A stretch of 64,000 nucleotides of DNA, from contig JAFSGW010000099.1 in assembly GCA_017440585.1 (NCBI GenBank), positions 42,979 through 106,978 on the forward strand, given 5' to 3'. Position numbers and translations under genes: made by a program. This stretch comes from Clostridia bacterium. GTDB taxonomy: Bacteria; Bacillota; Clostridia; UMGS1883. Each line of letters starts with the position of its first letter. Positions within the stretch are counted from its first letter, which is position 1. Below, piece after piece: positions 22,814 through 31,420 of this stretch. The notes beneath the pieces were generated by a model that saw nothing but the letters and a program-made list of their open reading frames with translations, was not told where the DNA came from and did no database searches.

Positions 22814-22966
22814 TGCGACACAGTTGAATATTTGCCCTGAAGAAGACGCATACTGTTTGGTAAAAACGTATGCGTGGTTCGTATTGTCTTCTTTGGGAAA
22901 CAACTGTGTCGCAGCAGGAACCAAGCTGCGTTTTTCGTGCGTAGCTCCGGCTGCGCACTTTTTTTG
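22814..22966 (+). ncRNA. Candidate structured small RNA, about 150 nt
   Basis: Closing stem TGCGACACAGTTG (22814-22826) pairs perfectly with CAACTGTGTCGCA (22901-22913). Inside, AAGAAGAC (22840-22847) pairs with GTCTTCTT (22886-22893) and GCATAC (22848-22853) with GTATGC (22868-22873). Then CGCAGC (22910-22915) can pair with GCTGCG (22925-22930) followed by TTTTT, competing with the closing stem, and a strong final terminator GTGCGTAGC / GCTGCGCAC (22937-22945 / 22950-22958) ends in seven T. A promoter sits at the right distance upstream and no credible open frame exists. It is shorter than and unlike 6S RNA; no known family recognised. Confidence 0.6.
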
Positions 22967-23067
22967 TATATTTATGTATAAGGTAGGCTTGCTGTCAGGG
23001 GACTTATTTGAAAAGACAAAGATCAGTAACAAAAAAATCTGAAATCGAATGCAAAGGAGGGTTTTCT

Positions 23068-23334
23068 ATGAAAACAAAATGGAATGAAAAATCTACTGCT
23101 GATAAAATAATGTTAATATTAAGGATTGTTATATCCGTTGTAGTTTTAGTTGGTGCAGCATTACAGATAACCGGTGTGTGGGATAAAGCACTAAATGTAG
23201 TTATTCCTCTTTTGAGCGTTTTGATTCTGATACAGTCTATCGGGGAGCATAGAGAACAGAGAAAGGCTTCAGCTATTGTTGGTTATGTTTGCTTTGCAGC
23301 TATGGTTGTTATGATTATAGGTGCAATGCTGTAA
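23068..23334 (+). CDS. Small three-helix membrane protein (DUF3953-like)
   Basis: 88 residues from ATG 23068 with an AAAGGAGG site. Helices at about 12-32, 38-55 and 66-86, with a basic loop GEHREQRKAS. The pattern resembles the small DUF3953/YczI membrane proteins of Bacillota (by layout, not search). It opens a five-gene accessory operon with short gaps. A+T-rich codons differ from the housekeeping genes around it. Confidence 0.72.
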   Translation: MKTKWNEKSTADKIMLILRIVISVVVLVGAALQITGVWDKALNVVIPLLSVLILIQSIGEHREQRKASAIVGYVCFAAMVVMIIGAML

Positions 23335-23348
23335 AGTGAGGTGCGAAT

Positions 23349-23921
23349 ATGAAAATAGCAATTATTATAGCAGTATGTGTTGCACTTTTTATAGTATTAA
23401 AACCTATGAAAAAGCCGATTTTTACATTTGCAGTTATTCTTGCTTTCATTGTTGGCTTCGGTGCTGTTCAATACTTTAATCGGCCCGATGGCTCAACACT
23501 TGAAAGCCGTGAGGAAATCTGTGCGGAGTTTCCAAGAGGTAAGGATTGGAAAATAGCCATTGAGCAGGAATTTAACGATTATATCATAAGCGGTATTTAT
23601 TCCCGTAACGAAATGAGTGGTATAGCAGTTTTCAAGCCTTATGGAAACGGCAAATATAAGCTCCATTCAAGAGAATGGAGAGAACAAGACAGAATCATAA
23701 TAACAGGCATTACCATTGATAATTTATGGTATGATGTTATTTGGTTTAACGGAGCTAAAACAGATTATGCAGAAATAACCTACACCCTTGACGGTGTTAA
23801 GCAAGAGCCGATTATACATAATGCAAAAGGCATGGAAATCTTTATAAATCCTGCTCCGACCAATGATGTGTACGGCATTGATGTAGTTTATTATGACGAT
23901 GCCGGAAACAAATATGAGTGA
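23349..23921 (+). CDS. Membrane-anchored extracytoplasmic protein, unknown function
   Basis: 190 residues from ATG 23349, 14 bases after the previous gene. Two hydrophobic segments at 1-16 and 23-44 (KKPIFTFAVILAFIVGFGAV) suggest membrane anchoring, followed by a polar beta-rich domain of about 145 residues (DWKIAIEQEFNDYIISGIYS; YAEITYTLDGVKQEPIIHNA). No cysteines outside one, no known motif. Second gene of the accessory operon. Confidence 0.72.
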   Translation: MKIAIIIAVCVALFIVLKPMKKPIFTFAVILAFIVGFGAVQYFNRPDGSTLESREEICAEFPRGKDWKIAIEQEFNDYIISGIYSRNEMSGIAVFKPYGNGKYKLHSREWREQDRIIITGITIDNLWYDVIWFNGAKTDYAEITYTLDGVKQEPIIHNAKGMEIFINPAPTNDVYGIDVVYYDDAGNKYE

Positions 23922-23933
23922 GGAGCTGATGAT

Positions 23934-24242
23934 ATGCACATAGGCATTGCAACAGGTTTATTTATAGTGTCATATATTGTCCAGTTATTGCTGTGTTTTA
24001 AGGCTAAAAGCACACAGACAAAGCTGATTCCGTTTTACTTCGGACTTTTTGTTGCATTTTTCGGATTGCTGGTATATGCAGAAGTTTTCGGATATATGAG
24101 TACAGGCAGTTTTATTGGTAACATGCACATTTTATCAGCAATTATAATCTGGATAGCGGTGTTGATAATATACATCGGTCTGCTCCTTGCAAAGATTACT
24201 CATAGCATAGTTAAATACATTCAAAGGAGGAATGATAAATGA
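23934..24242 (+). CDS. Three-helix membrane protein, unknown function
   Basis: 102 residues from ATG 23934. Membrane helices at about 4-22, 33-52 and 65-88, ending in a basic tail (KYIQRRNDK). Its stop overlaps the start of the next gene (ATGA), so the two are translated together, which suggests a joint membrane complex with the binding-protein fusion that follows. Not recognised. Confidence 0.72.
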   Translation: MHIGIATGLFIVSYIVQLLLCFKAKSTQTKLIPFYFGLFVAFFGLLVYAEVFGYMSTGSFIGNMHILSAIIIWIAVLIIYIGLLLAKITHSIVKYIQRRNDK

Positions 24243-25732
24243 GAAAATTTACAGGTTATATTCCGGCTGCACTCTTTACGGGATTTTATCTGCTTTCGGG
24301 ACTGACTGGAGTACGTATAACAATGTCAATGCTTTTAGTCTGGCTTGTTTGTTTTTGGCTCTCTGCCTTCTTTTTGCATAAGGGCTTGTTCTGGGGTGGT
24401 ATTTTCGGCTTGTTTCCTGCACTCAATATGATATTTATGGGAACTCAGTACACGGGACCGGTTATCAATGTTGAAATCCTTCTTGGAATTATACTGATAC
24501 TCTTTTACGGCATTCTTGGTTTTTACCTTTGGAAAAAGCGAGACGACATACCAAAGGCAGGAACTAAAGAAATTGTGATAATGGTTGTTAAGGTTGCCCT
24601 GACGGTAGCTGTTGTAATGGCAAGTGCTTATATAGCTGTAATATCGGGTATGATTTTAATATCTGAGGGAATAAACCAAGCATTTGCATATATTGGAATG
24701 CTTGTTATTCCGTCTTTATTCTTACCTTTGATATGGCTTAAAAAGAGAAAGATATTCTTTTTAATATGGCTGATACCTGCCGTAATCTATTTTGTCGCAT
24801 TAGGTGTTAATTATGCAGTGGTGAAGTATGATGAAAGCATTACCATAAACACAGCACCGAACATCAATGTTCACGAATATTTGCCCTTTGAAGAAGATTC
24901 AAAGATTGTAAAAACAAGAAGCGAAACACTGCAGTTTACAGATAATCTCCCCAAAATTGACGGAGCTGCCGCACTGTTCCCGGTGTATTCAGCATTTGTA
25001 AATGCAACATACCCCGAAACGACAAAATTATACGATGGGCATTTTGAATATAACAATACCCCCGCAGGATATAAGCTCTTATCGGAAAAAAGTACGGATA
25101 TATTCATAGGCGTATATCCGTCAGAAGAGCAAAAGGCTGATGCCAAGGCAAAAGGAACAAAGTATATCTATACACCTATCGGAACAGAAGCCTTTGTTTT
25201 CTTCGTACACAAAGACAATCCCATTGAAAATCTCACAACGGAGCAAATACAGGGCATTTATTCAGGCGAGATTACGAATTGGAAACAACTCGGTGGAAAG
25301 AATGAAGAAATCGTAGCCTTCCAGAGAAATGAAGGCAGCGGAAGTCAGAGTATGTTAGAGCGTTTTATGGGCGATAAGCCTATAATGGAAGCTCCGACAG
25401 AGCTCAAAAACGATTTAATGTCAGGAATTATTGAAAGAGTGTCGAACTATAAGAATAAGACAAATTCAATAGGTTTTTCTTTCAGATACTATGTTGAAGG
25501 CATTATAAAGAACCCTGATATTAAAATGCTTTCCGTTGACGGTGTTGCACCGACAGCAGAAAACATTAAGAACGGTAAATATCCCATTGTAACACCGATA
25601 TACGCTGTTACTTATGAAGAACAGACAAATGAAAATGTTAATAAGCTCCTTGATTGGATATTGTCTGAAGAAGGGCAGTATATCATCGAAGAAACGGGCT
25701 ATGTAGGTATTGTATCGGAATTTGAAGAATAA
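24239..25732 (+). CDS. Membrane protein fused to a PstS-like binding domain
   Basis: 497 residues. The first 205 or so residues form about seven hydrophobic helices; residues about 225-497 are a PstS/PBP-like-2 phosphate-type binding domain (IDGAAALFPVYSAFVNATYP; TPIGTEAFVFFVHKDNPIEN; IQGIYSGEITNWKQLGG; FQRNEGSGSQSMLERFMG; ILSEEGQYIIEETGYVG). Normal PstS proteins are lipoproteins or free; here the domain is tethered by a multi-helix membrane part. The GSGSQ motif that binds oxyanion is intact. No pstC/A/B genes are nearby, so transport is unlikely and sensing or capture of phosphate is inferred. Confidence 0.82.
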   Translation: MRKFTGYIPAALFTGFYLLSGLTGVRITMSMLLVWLVCFWLSAFFLHKGLFWGGIFGLFPALNMIFMGTQYTGPVINVEILLGIILILFYGILGFYLWKKRDDIPKAGTKEIVIMVVKVALTVAVVMASAYIAVISGMILISEGINQAFAYIGMLVIPSLFLPLIWLKKRKIFFLIWLIPAVIYFVALGVNYAVVKYDESITINTAPNINVHEYLPFEEDSKIVKTRSETLQFTDNLPKIDGAAALFPVYSAFVNATYPETTKLYDGHFEYNNTPAGYKLLSEKSTDIFIGVYPSEEQKADAKAKGTKYIYTPIGTEAFVFFVHKDNPIENLTTEQIQGIYSGEITNWKQLGGKNEEIVAFQRNEGSGSQSMLERFMGDKPIMEAPTELKNDLMSGIIERVSNYKNKTNSIGFSFRYYVEGIIKNPDIKMLSVDGVAPTAENIKNGKYPIVTPIYAVTYEEQTNENVNKLLDWILSEEGQYIIEETGYVGIVSEFEE

Positions 25733-25745
25733 GAAGGTGCACACT

Positions 25746-27635
25746 ATGAAAAAAATATTATCCATTATCCTATCGATCACAATGCTGTTTTCAATGACAG
25801 CAGTAGCATTTGCAGAAGAGGTTGCAACTACGGTAGCAAGAGAAGTGCCTGGCATTATCAAAGTCGGCGTTAATGCAGAATATGCTCCGTTTGAGTATTA
25901 CGATGAAGAAGGCAAGCTTACAGGCTTTGATATTGATTTGATGAATTGTATCGGCGAAAGAATAGGTTTTGATGTTGAATATGTTGATATGCCGTTTGAT
26001 ATGCTTGTGTCTGCCGTTTCAAGCGGTAAGGTTGATTGTGCCATTTCAACCTTTTCGGTTACAGATGAAAGAGAATATTATATGGATTTTACAAGACCTT
26101 ATCTTGGGGCTAATGTAACGCATAAAGACGGTGAAACAACATCTAAGGCACTTAAAATGTATTCAATCGTTTTCAGAGAGGGCGTTGCTGATTCTCTCTA
26201 CAAGTCATCAATGCCGACAGATTACGAAAAGCTCTTTATACTTGTAAACGGAACTGTTGAAGAACTTATATCCGACGGAACGATAGAAAAACTTATTGCA
26301 AAGTATGACCTTAATAAACCTTATGATGAAGAAGCAGACTATGAATACGGATATTATGAATATATTGTATTAAAGTCAACAGTTGCAGACAAAGACGGTG
26401 CGGAAATACCGAAACTTGAAAGCTGGGAAGAGGCTACAACCGTTCCTGCTCCGAGCGAATGGGCGTCAAAGGATGTTGATTTTGCCCGTGCTGTAGGAAT
26501 TACTGACGACAGAGATTATCTCTACAAAGAAAATATTACCCGTGAAGAATTTTGTGAGCTGATTTATAATCTTATAGTATTAACAAGTGATGAAATCACC
26601 GCACCTGTAACGGATAGCTTCACAGACACCAAAAACGATAAAATCCTCATGCTGAACGGTTTGGGTATTATCAACGGAAAGTCAGCAACGGAGTTTGCAC
26701 CAAACGATTATCTCACCCGTGAAGAAGCTGCAACGATTATTGTTCGTATGGTAAACAGGATGTTTCCGATGGCAGCAACAGAAATGTGGTTTGAGTATGA
26801 CGATATAAACGAAGTTTCCGAATGGGCATCCGATGCTGTTCAGACAATCAGTAATTTAGGTTTTATGAACGGTGTCGGCAATAATAAATTTGCTCCAAAA
26901 GAAACATATACAACAGAGCAGGCAATCGCAACTCTTGTAAGAGTTTTCAGAGGTGCAGAAGCAATCGGAGCTATTGAACACGATTCAAGCATTGGAATCA
27001 TCGGCGGAGCCGATAAACCGACAGAGCTTGTAGTAACCGATACGATTAAAGTTGATGATTTTTATATTGACGAAGCAATTAAGCTTATTACTGAGTCGGG
27101 CAGGCTTGCATCTGACAAAAACTTTATCAGCATGTATACGGCTAACTATGATATGACGGAAAAAATATTAACTCTTGGTGCCACTGATTTTAACAAACCG
27201 AAAGATATATACTACATTTCTGCTGATCGTGAAAAGATGGTTGCCGATATAGAGGCCTTAGCAAAAGCTGAAGGTGTTGATATAAGAGATTTGGGAGAGC
27301 ACTGGTTTGAACACATTTGGAGAAAACTTAATTTTTCCACTCTTGCAAGCCTGATAAATGCATCCTATGGTGCTGAAAACCTTGCGGCTCTCACCATACT
27401 CACAAACAGCAGAGGTTATATAATGCCTGAAGACTTCAAAAACGACTTTGCTTTGTTTGTTCAGTATGAGGGAGGTTATTCTGCGATAGTGTCTTTCTCG
27501 GAATTTGGTGATGGTGTTGTAAGTGCGAATATGTCCTTCGTAAAAAATGGTGATAAAGACAATGTGTTTGTGAGAATGTACGAAATTACACAAGGCTTGG
27601 GAGAGGAAAGCATTATTGCAGCAAAAGTAGAATAA
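25746..27635 (+). CDS. Secreted protein: shortened amino-acid-type binding domain + SLH repeats + unknown C-terminal domain
   Basis: 629 residues from ATG 25746 (GAAGGTG site). Signal peptide about 1-21 (LSMTAVAFAEE region). Residues about 38-125 are lobe 1 of an SBP_bac_3 domain (IKVGVNAEYAPFEYYDEEGK; SAVSSGKVDCAISTFSVTDE), but it jumps almost directly to the C-terminal helix (SIVFREGVADSLYKS; LISDGTIEKLIAKYDL): lobe 2 is missing. Residues about 225-405 hold S-layer-homology repeats (ITREEFCELIYNL; GIINGKSATEFAPNDYLTRE; GFMNGVGNNKFAPKETYTTE), which would fix it to the cell wall. The last 195 residues are unrecognised. Last gene of the operon, followed by a terminator. Confidence 0.82.
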   Translation: MKKILSIILSITMLFSMTAVAFAEEVATTVAREVPGIIKVGVNAEYAPFEYYDEEGKLTGFDIDLMNCIGERIGFDVEYVDMPFDMLVSAVSSGKVDCAISTFSVTDEREYYMDFTRPYLGANVTHKDGETTSKALKMYSIVFREGVADSLYKSSMPTDYEKLFILVNGTVEELISDGTIEKLIAKYDLNKPYDEEADYEYGYYEYIVLKSTVADKDGAEIPKLESWEEATTVPAPSEWASKDVDFARAVGITDDRDYLYKENITREEFCELIYNLIVLTSDEITAPVTDSFTDTKNDKILMLNGLGIINGKSATEFAPNDYLTREEAATIIVRMVNRMFPMAATEMWFEYDDINEVSEWASDAVQTISNLGFMNGVGNNKFAPKETYTTEQAIATLVRVFRGAEAIGAIEHDSSIGIIGGADKPTELVVTDTIKVDDFYIDEAIKLITESGRLASDKNFISMYTANYDMTEKILTLGATDFNKPKDIYYISADREKMVADIEALAKAEGVDIRDLGEHWFEHIWRKLNFSTLASLINASYGAENLAALTILTNSRGYIMPEDFKNDFALFVQYEGGYSAIVSFSEFGDGVVSANMSFVKNGDKDNVFVRMYEITQGLGEESIIAAKVE

Positions 27636-27641
27636 TTAAAC

Positions 27642-27670
27642 AAAAAAGGCGGTCACTGACCGCCTTTTTT
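27642..27670 (+). terminator. Terminator of the accessory operon
   Basis: AAAAAAGGCGGTCA / TGACCGCCTTTTTT with a one-base loop C; the same family as at 21264 and 22749. Confidence 0.9.
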
Positions 27671-27809
27671 GCGATATGTGGCGTTGCCACGCGATATATT
27701 TCACTTTGTGAAATGCGATATAACAAAAGGAACGCTTCGCGTTCCTTCTGTTGCGATATGACAGAAAACGTGTTTTCTGTCGTGAGGTAAAATGCTTTGC
27801 ATTTTACCT
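27671..27809. repeat. GCGATAT-spaced hairpin array B (four forward spacers only)
   Basis: GCGATAT at 27671, 27691, 27715 and 27753. Inserts: GTGGC/GCCAC, ATTTCAC/GTGAAAT, AACA-AAGGAACGC / GCGTTCCTT-TGTT, GACAGAAAAC/GTTTTCTGTC, and a last hairpin AGGTAAAATGC/GCATTTTACCT (27785-27809) that overlaps the stop codon of the leftward LysM gene. The inverted ATATCGC half seen in arrays A and C is absent. Confidence 0.8.
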
Positions 27810-28856
27810 GCCTGCAGATATTCTTACATTTTTCTGGTGGGTTGCATTAACCTTGCCGTCATTATGACGGATGGAATTTAAAAAGTGGATGTCGAATACG
27901 CCATGGGCATTATTGCCCTTTACCCAGTCATAATTATAGCCTGCACCATAGTCATCACTTCGCCAGCTTGTCCACACTCCGCCGGGGGCACCGTCGTTAC
28001 CTGCGTGGAGCTTACTTGTGGCAGATGCAGCAATTTTTCTGCCGTTATATATTATTATAACGGGACGGCTCGTCCAGTTCTGACCGCCGAAAATTGAGTT
28101 CATTTTGCTTGTATCGGAGGCTGTCAGGGGCTCACAGTCGGCATGACCTGAGCCGGTGGTACGCTTTGCCTTAAACGTCTGCCCGGTATAGTAGTCCTGC
28201 ACGGTAAAGGTTGCCCCTACGGGGATAACGTACTGTGCGGCGTTCCACCAGTCAAGGTATTCGCCGTATTTTGCACCGGGAGTGGATGTTACGGGCACGT
28301 GGTGCACGGGGATGGTAAGCTTTTTGCCTGCATAAATGGAAGAATTTTCATTAAGTCCGTTTACCTCTAAAAGCTCGCTCATGGGTATGCCGAAATTGTT
28401 GGCAATGTTCCAGTAGGTGTCGCCTGATTTAACCGTATACGTAGTGTAGGTTATGTACGGCTTTGTTGAAGCGGAGGAGCCGGAGCTTGAGCCTGACGAC
28501 GGGGATGAAGGGATTACAACCTTATCGCCGATTTCAAGCCACGAGGAGGTTGTGGCATTGTTTGCCTTTAAAAGTGTGTTGAAGTCAACGCCGTACCATT
28601 GTGAAATGAGCCAATAAGTATCGCCTTTTTTTACCGTATGGATTTTCTCCGTTGGCACATATACAACATCACCTATTTCAAGCCATGAAGAGGTGGTGGC
28701 GTTGTTTGCCTTTAAAAGTGTGTTGAAGTCAACACCGTACTGCTTTGAAATTGTCCAGTAGGTGTCGCCCTTTACTACCGTGTGGTTTGCCGCCTGCACA
28801 GGCGTGGACAAAGTTAGTGTGGCAAGTGAAATTGCCATTAGGTTTTTGATTTTCAT
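27804..28856 (-). CDS. Secreted protein with three LysM domains and an uncharacterised C-terminal domain
   Basis: 350 residues from ATG 28856, chosen over ATG 28862 because GGAG lies 7-8 bases upstream. Signal peptide about 1-22 (TLSTPVQAA). Three LysM repeats bind peptidoglycan: HTVVKGDTYWTISKQYGVDF, HTVKKGDTYWLISQWYGVDF and YTVKSGDTYWNIANNFGIPM. The first two are near-identical, including the following FNTLLKANNATTSSWLEIGD, so a recent duplication is likely. A Ser/Gly linker separates the third. The last 150 residues contain GHADCEPLTASDT and conserved Trp/His residues; this domain recurs in Clostridia LysM proteins but has no known activity. Its leader shares an element with frr. Confidence 0.86.
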   Translation of the reverse strand: MKIKNLMAISLATLTLSTPVQAANHTVVKGDTYWTISKQYGVDFNTLLKANNATTSSWLEIGDVVYVPTEKIHTVKKGDTYWLISQWYGVDFNTLLKANNATTSSWLEIGDKVVIPSSPSSGSSSGSSASTKPYITYTTYTVKSGDTYWNIANNFGIPMSELLEVNGLNENSSIYAGKKLTIPVHHVPVTSTPGAKYGEYLDWWNAAQYVIPVGATFTVQDYYTGQTFKAKRTTGSGHADCEPLTASDTSKMNSIFGGQNWTSRPVIIIYNGRKIAASATSKLHAGNDGAPGGVWTSWRSDDYGAGYNYDWVKGNNAHGVFDIHFLNSIRHNDGKVNATHQKNVRISAGR

Positions 28857-28871
28857 AAGCATTCTCCTTTT

Positions 28872-29015
28872 TTACTTTGATTGGGTAACTGCAACGATTT
28901 TATAAGGTGTCGGGACACGCCTGCTTCGCTAAAATAAATTAAGCACAAGCAAAGTGGTCTAATCGTGGGTCAGGCATGTCCCGCAACGTGGGCTTTAGGT
29001 AAGTTCGTGGTCACC
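28872..29015 (-). promoter_or_regulatory. Conserved leader element, copy before the LysM gene
   Basis: Read leftward it runs from GGTGACCACG through CCCAC-GTTGC-GGGACA to TGTCCC, ACCTTATAAAAT, CGTTGCAGTTACC and AATCAAAGTAAA, the same blocks in the same order and nearly the same spacing as at 31421-31569 before frr. GGGACATGCCTG can pair with CAGGCGTGTCCC. A further hairpin AAAAAGCGT / ACGCTTTTT at 29022-29048 lies just upstream. Confidence 0.65.
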
Positions 29016-29103
29016 TTGCTGAAAAAGCGTTGCTTTCCCACGCTTTTTATTTTCGGCAAAAAAGCGGAATATCTTTTATGTAAATATTGGCTATGCTCAT
29101 TTC

Positions 29104-29131
29104 TTGACAAAAAAACTGATAGTGATATAAT
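29104..29131 (+). promoter_or_regulatory. hydG promoter
   Basis: TTGACA (29104-29109), 16-bp spacer, TATAAT (29126-29131), directly before the GAGGAG site. Confidence 0.85.
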
Positions 29132-29151
29132 GAAGAGAGGAGATGATGATT

Positions 29152-30576
29152 ATGTTTAAATACGATGTTAAGTCCTCAAAAGCAGAGGAATTTATAAACC
29201 ACGGGGAAATACTTGAAACACTGGAATATGCGAAAAACAATAAGGACAATAAGGAGCTTATTGACTCCATCATTAAAAAAGCAGAAGAAATGAAAGGCAT
29301 TACCCACCGTGAAGCAGCGGTTTTACTGGAATGTGAAATTGACGAGGCAAACGAAAGGGTTTATTCTTTAGCAAAAAAAATCAAGGATAAATTTTACGGC
29401 AACCGCATAGTTATGTTTGCACCCCTTTATTTATCCAACTACTGTGTTAACGGCTGTGTGTACTGCCCTTATCACAGACAGAATAAAACTATCCCCCGTA
29501 AGAAGCTCACTCAGGAGGAAATAGTAGCCGAGGTTATGGCACTTCAGGACATGGGTCATAAACGCCTTGCCTTAGAGGCAGGGGAGGACCCTGTGCATAA
29601 CCCTCTTGAATATATTTTGGAGTGTATTGAAACCATTTACTCCATCAAGCACAAAAACGGTGCAATCCGCCGTGTTAACGTAAACATTGCGGCAACAAGC
29701 GTTGAAAACTACAAAAAGCTGAAGGATGCAGGCATAGGCACATACATCCTTTTCCAGGAAACCTATAACAAGGAAAACTACGAAGCCCTTCATCCCACAG
29801 GTCCCAAGAGCAACTATGCTTACCACACCGAGGCTATGGACAGAGCCATGGACGGTGGTATTGACGATGTGGGCTTAGGCGTGCTTTTCGGTCTTAACCT
29901 TTATCGCTATGACCTTGTTGGTCTTCTTATGCATGCAGAGCACCTTGAGGCGGCAAAGGGTGTTGGTCCCCACACAATAAGTGTGCCCCGTATCTGCCCT
30001 GCAGACGATATCGACGTTAACGACTTCTCCAATGCAATTTCCAACGAAATTTTTGAAAAAATCGTTGCAATAATCCGTATTGCAGTGCCCTATACAGGTA
30101 TGATTATTTCCACCCGTGAAAGTAAAGAGGTACGTGAAAGAGTGCTTCAGCTTGGCGTAACCCAGCTCTCCGGCGGCAGCCGTACTTCTGTGGGCGGTTA
30201 TACAGAGCCTGAGTATATCGACGAATCAACAAGTCAGTTTGACCTCTCTGACAGAAGAACCCTTGACGAGGTTGTTTCCTGGCTTATCGATATGGATCAG
30301 GTGCCCTCATTCTGTACTGCCTGCTACCGTGAAGGCAGAACGGGCGACAGGTTTATGAGCCTTTTGAAGTCGGGGCAGATAATTAACTGCTGTCATCCCA
30401 ATGCACTTATGACCTTGAAGGAATACCTTATAGACTATGCAAGCGAGGAAACAAGGGTAAAGGGCGAGGCAATTATTGCCCGTGAAATAGAAAAAATCAC
30501 TAACGAAAAGGTTAAGGAAAGAGCAAAGCAGAACCTTTTGGACATCGAAAACGGAACAAGAGACTTCAGGTTTTAA
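29152..30576 (+). CDS. hydG: [FeFe]-hydrogenase H-cluster maturase HydG (radical SAM tyrosine lyase)
   Basis: 474 residues; ATG 29152 has GGAG 9 bases upstream (ATG 29143 and 29146 are too close). HydG splits tyrosine to give CO, cyanide and p-cresol for the H-cluster. The radical SAM cluster motif CVNGCVYC (CX3CX2C) lies at about residue 90, and the HydG-specific C-terminal second-cluster motif starts [12 protein letters not shown] and ends with a Cys pair at IINCC, which separates it from ThiH. HydE, HydF and a hydrogenase are not in this window, so the gene is unlinked here. Own promoter and terminator. Confidence 0.95.
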   Translation: MFKYDVKSSKAEEFINHGEILETLEYAKNNKDNKELIDSIIKKAEEMKGITHREAAVLLECEIDEANERVYSLAKKIKDKFYGNRIVMFAPLYLSNYCVNGCVYCPYHRQNKTIPRKKLTQEEIVAEVMALQDMGHKRLALEAGEDPVHNPLEYILECIETIYSIKHKNGAIRRVNVNIAATSVENYKKLKDAGIGTYILFQETYNKENYEALHPTGPKSNYAYHTEAMDRAMDGGIDDVGLGVLFGLNLYRYDLVGLLMHAEHLEAAKGVGPHTISVPRICPADDIDVNDFSNAISNEIFEKIVAIIRIAVPYTGMIISTRESKEVRERVLQLGVTQLSGGSRTSVGGYTEPEYIDESTSQFDLSDRRTLDEVVSWLIDMDQVPSFCTACYREGRTGDRFMSLLKSGQIINCCHPNALMTLKEYLIDYASEETRVKGEAIIAREIEKITNEKVKERAKQNLLDIENGTRDFRF

Positions 30577-30580
30577 TAGT

Positions 30581-30617
30581 GCAAAAGAGAAGGTTGAAAA
30601 ATCTTCTCTTTTTTTGC
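30581..30617 (+). terminator. hydG terminator
   Basis: GCAAAAGAGAAG pairs with CTTCTCTTTTTTTGC (30581-30592 / 30603-30617), with a T run as part of the arm. Confidence 0.85.
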
Positions 30618-30636
30618 ATAAATTTATAAAAACCCC

Positions 30637-30665
30637 TTTTCAAAATGCTATTTATTTGGTACAAT
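30637..30665 (+). promoter_or_regulatory. Possible promoter of pyrH
   Basis: TTTTCA (30637-30642), 17-bp spacer, TACAAT (30660-30665). Weak -35; the alternative is the A+T-rich stretch TATATATAACT just after. Confidence 0.4.
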
Positions 30666-30709
30666 TATTATATATAACTATGCGAAAATTTTTAAGAGGA
30701 GAGATAGAT

Positions 30710-31417
30710 ATGCAACCTAAGTACAAAAGAATTCTTCTGAAGGTTTCCGGCGAAGCCCTGGCAGGGGATAAGGGCTTTGGTCTTGACCAGCCTACCATCG
30801 ATGCAATCTGTGCGGAAATTAAAAGATGTGCCGAAACAGGCGTTGAAATTGCCGTTGTTGTAGGCGGCGGTAACTTCTGGAGAGGCAGAACAGGCGAAAA
30901 CATGGACCGCTCCCGTGCCGACCACATGGGCATGCTTGCAACTGTTATAAACTCTCTGGCTCTTTGCTCCGCTTTAGAGGCTATGGACGTTACAACACGT
31001 GTGCAGACAGCTATCGAAATGCGTGCAATTGCCGAGCCCTACATAAGAGGTAAGGCTAACAGCCACCTTAACCGTGGCAGGGTTGTTATTTTCGGCTGTG
31101 GTACAGGTAACCCCTTCTTCTCCACAGACACGGCAGCAGCCCTCCGTGCTGCTGAAATCAATGCAGATGTAATTCTTCTTGCAAAGAAGGTTGACGGTGT
31201 TTACGATTCTGACCCTGCTGTTAACCCCGATGCAAAGAAGTTTGACCAGTTAACCTTCTCCGAGGTTTTAGCAAGAGACTTGAAGGTTATGGACTCTACA
31301 GCAACAGCTCTTTGCCGTGACAACAAAATGCCTATTCAGGTATTCGGCTTAGACGACCCTGAAAACATTTACAGAGCTGTTATGGGTGAACCCATCGGCA
31401 CATTGGTAACCGAATAA
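30710..31417 (+). CDS. pyrH: UMP kinase
   Basis: 235 residues from ATG 30710 (AAGAGGAG site). It phosphorylates UMP to UDP as a hexamer in the amino-acid-kinase fold. [20 protein letters not shown] at the N-terminus, [13 protein letters not shown], the [13 protein letters not shown] helix and [18 protein letters not shown] are characteristic. It heads the conserved pyrH-frr-uppS-cdsA-dxr-rseP run. Confidence 0.97.
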   Translation: MQPKYKRILLKVSGEALAGDKGFGLDQPTIDAICAEIKRCAETGVEIAVVVGGGNFWRGRTGENMDRSRADHMGMLATVINSLALCSALEAMDVTTRVQTAIEMRAIAEPYIRGKANSHLNRGRVVIFGCGTGNPFFSTDTAAALRAAEINADVILLAKKVDGVYDSDPAVNPDAKKFDQLTFSEVLARDLKVMDSTATALCRDNKMPIQVFGLDDPENIYRAVMGEPIGTLVTE

Positions 31418-31420
31418 TTG

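Noticed and set aside
22814..22913. 6S RNA
   Set aside because: It has a long closing stem but is too short, and the internal bubble is asymmetric and lacks the usual open-promoter-like layout.
22824..23042. Short open frame through the candidate small RNA
   Set aside because: It lies across strong hairpins and a terminator, lacks a ribosome site and has no protein-like content.
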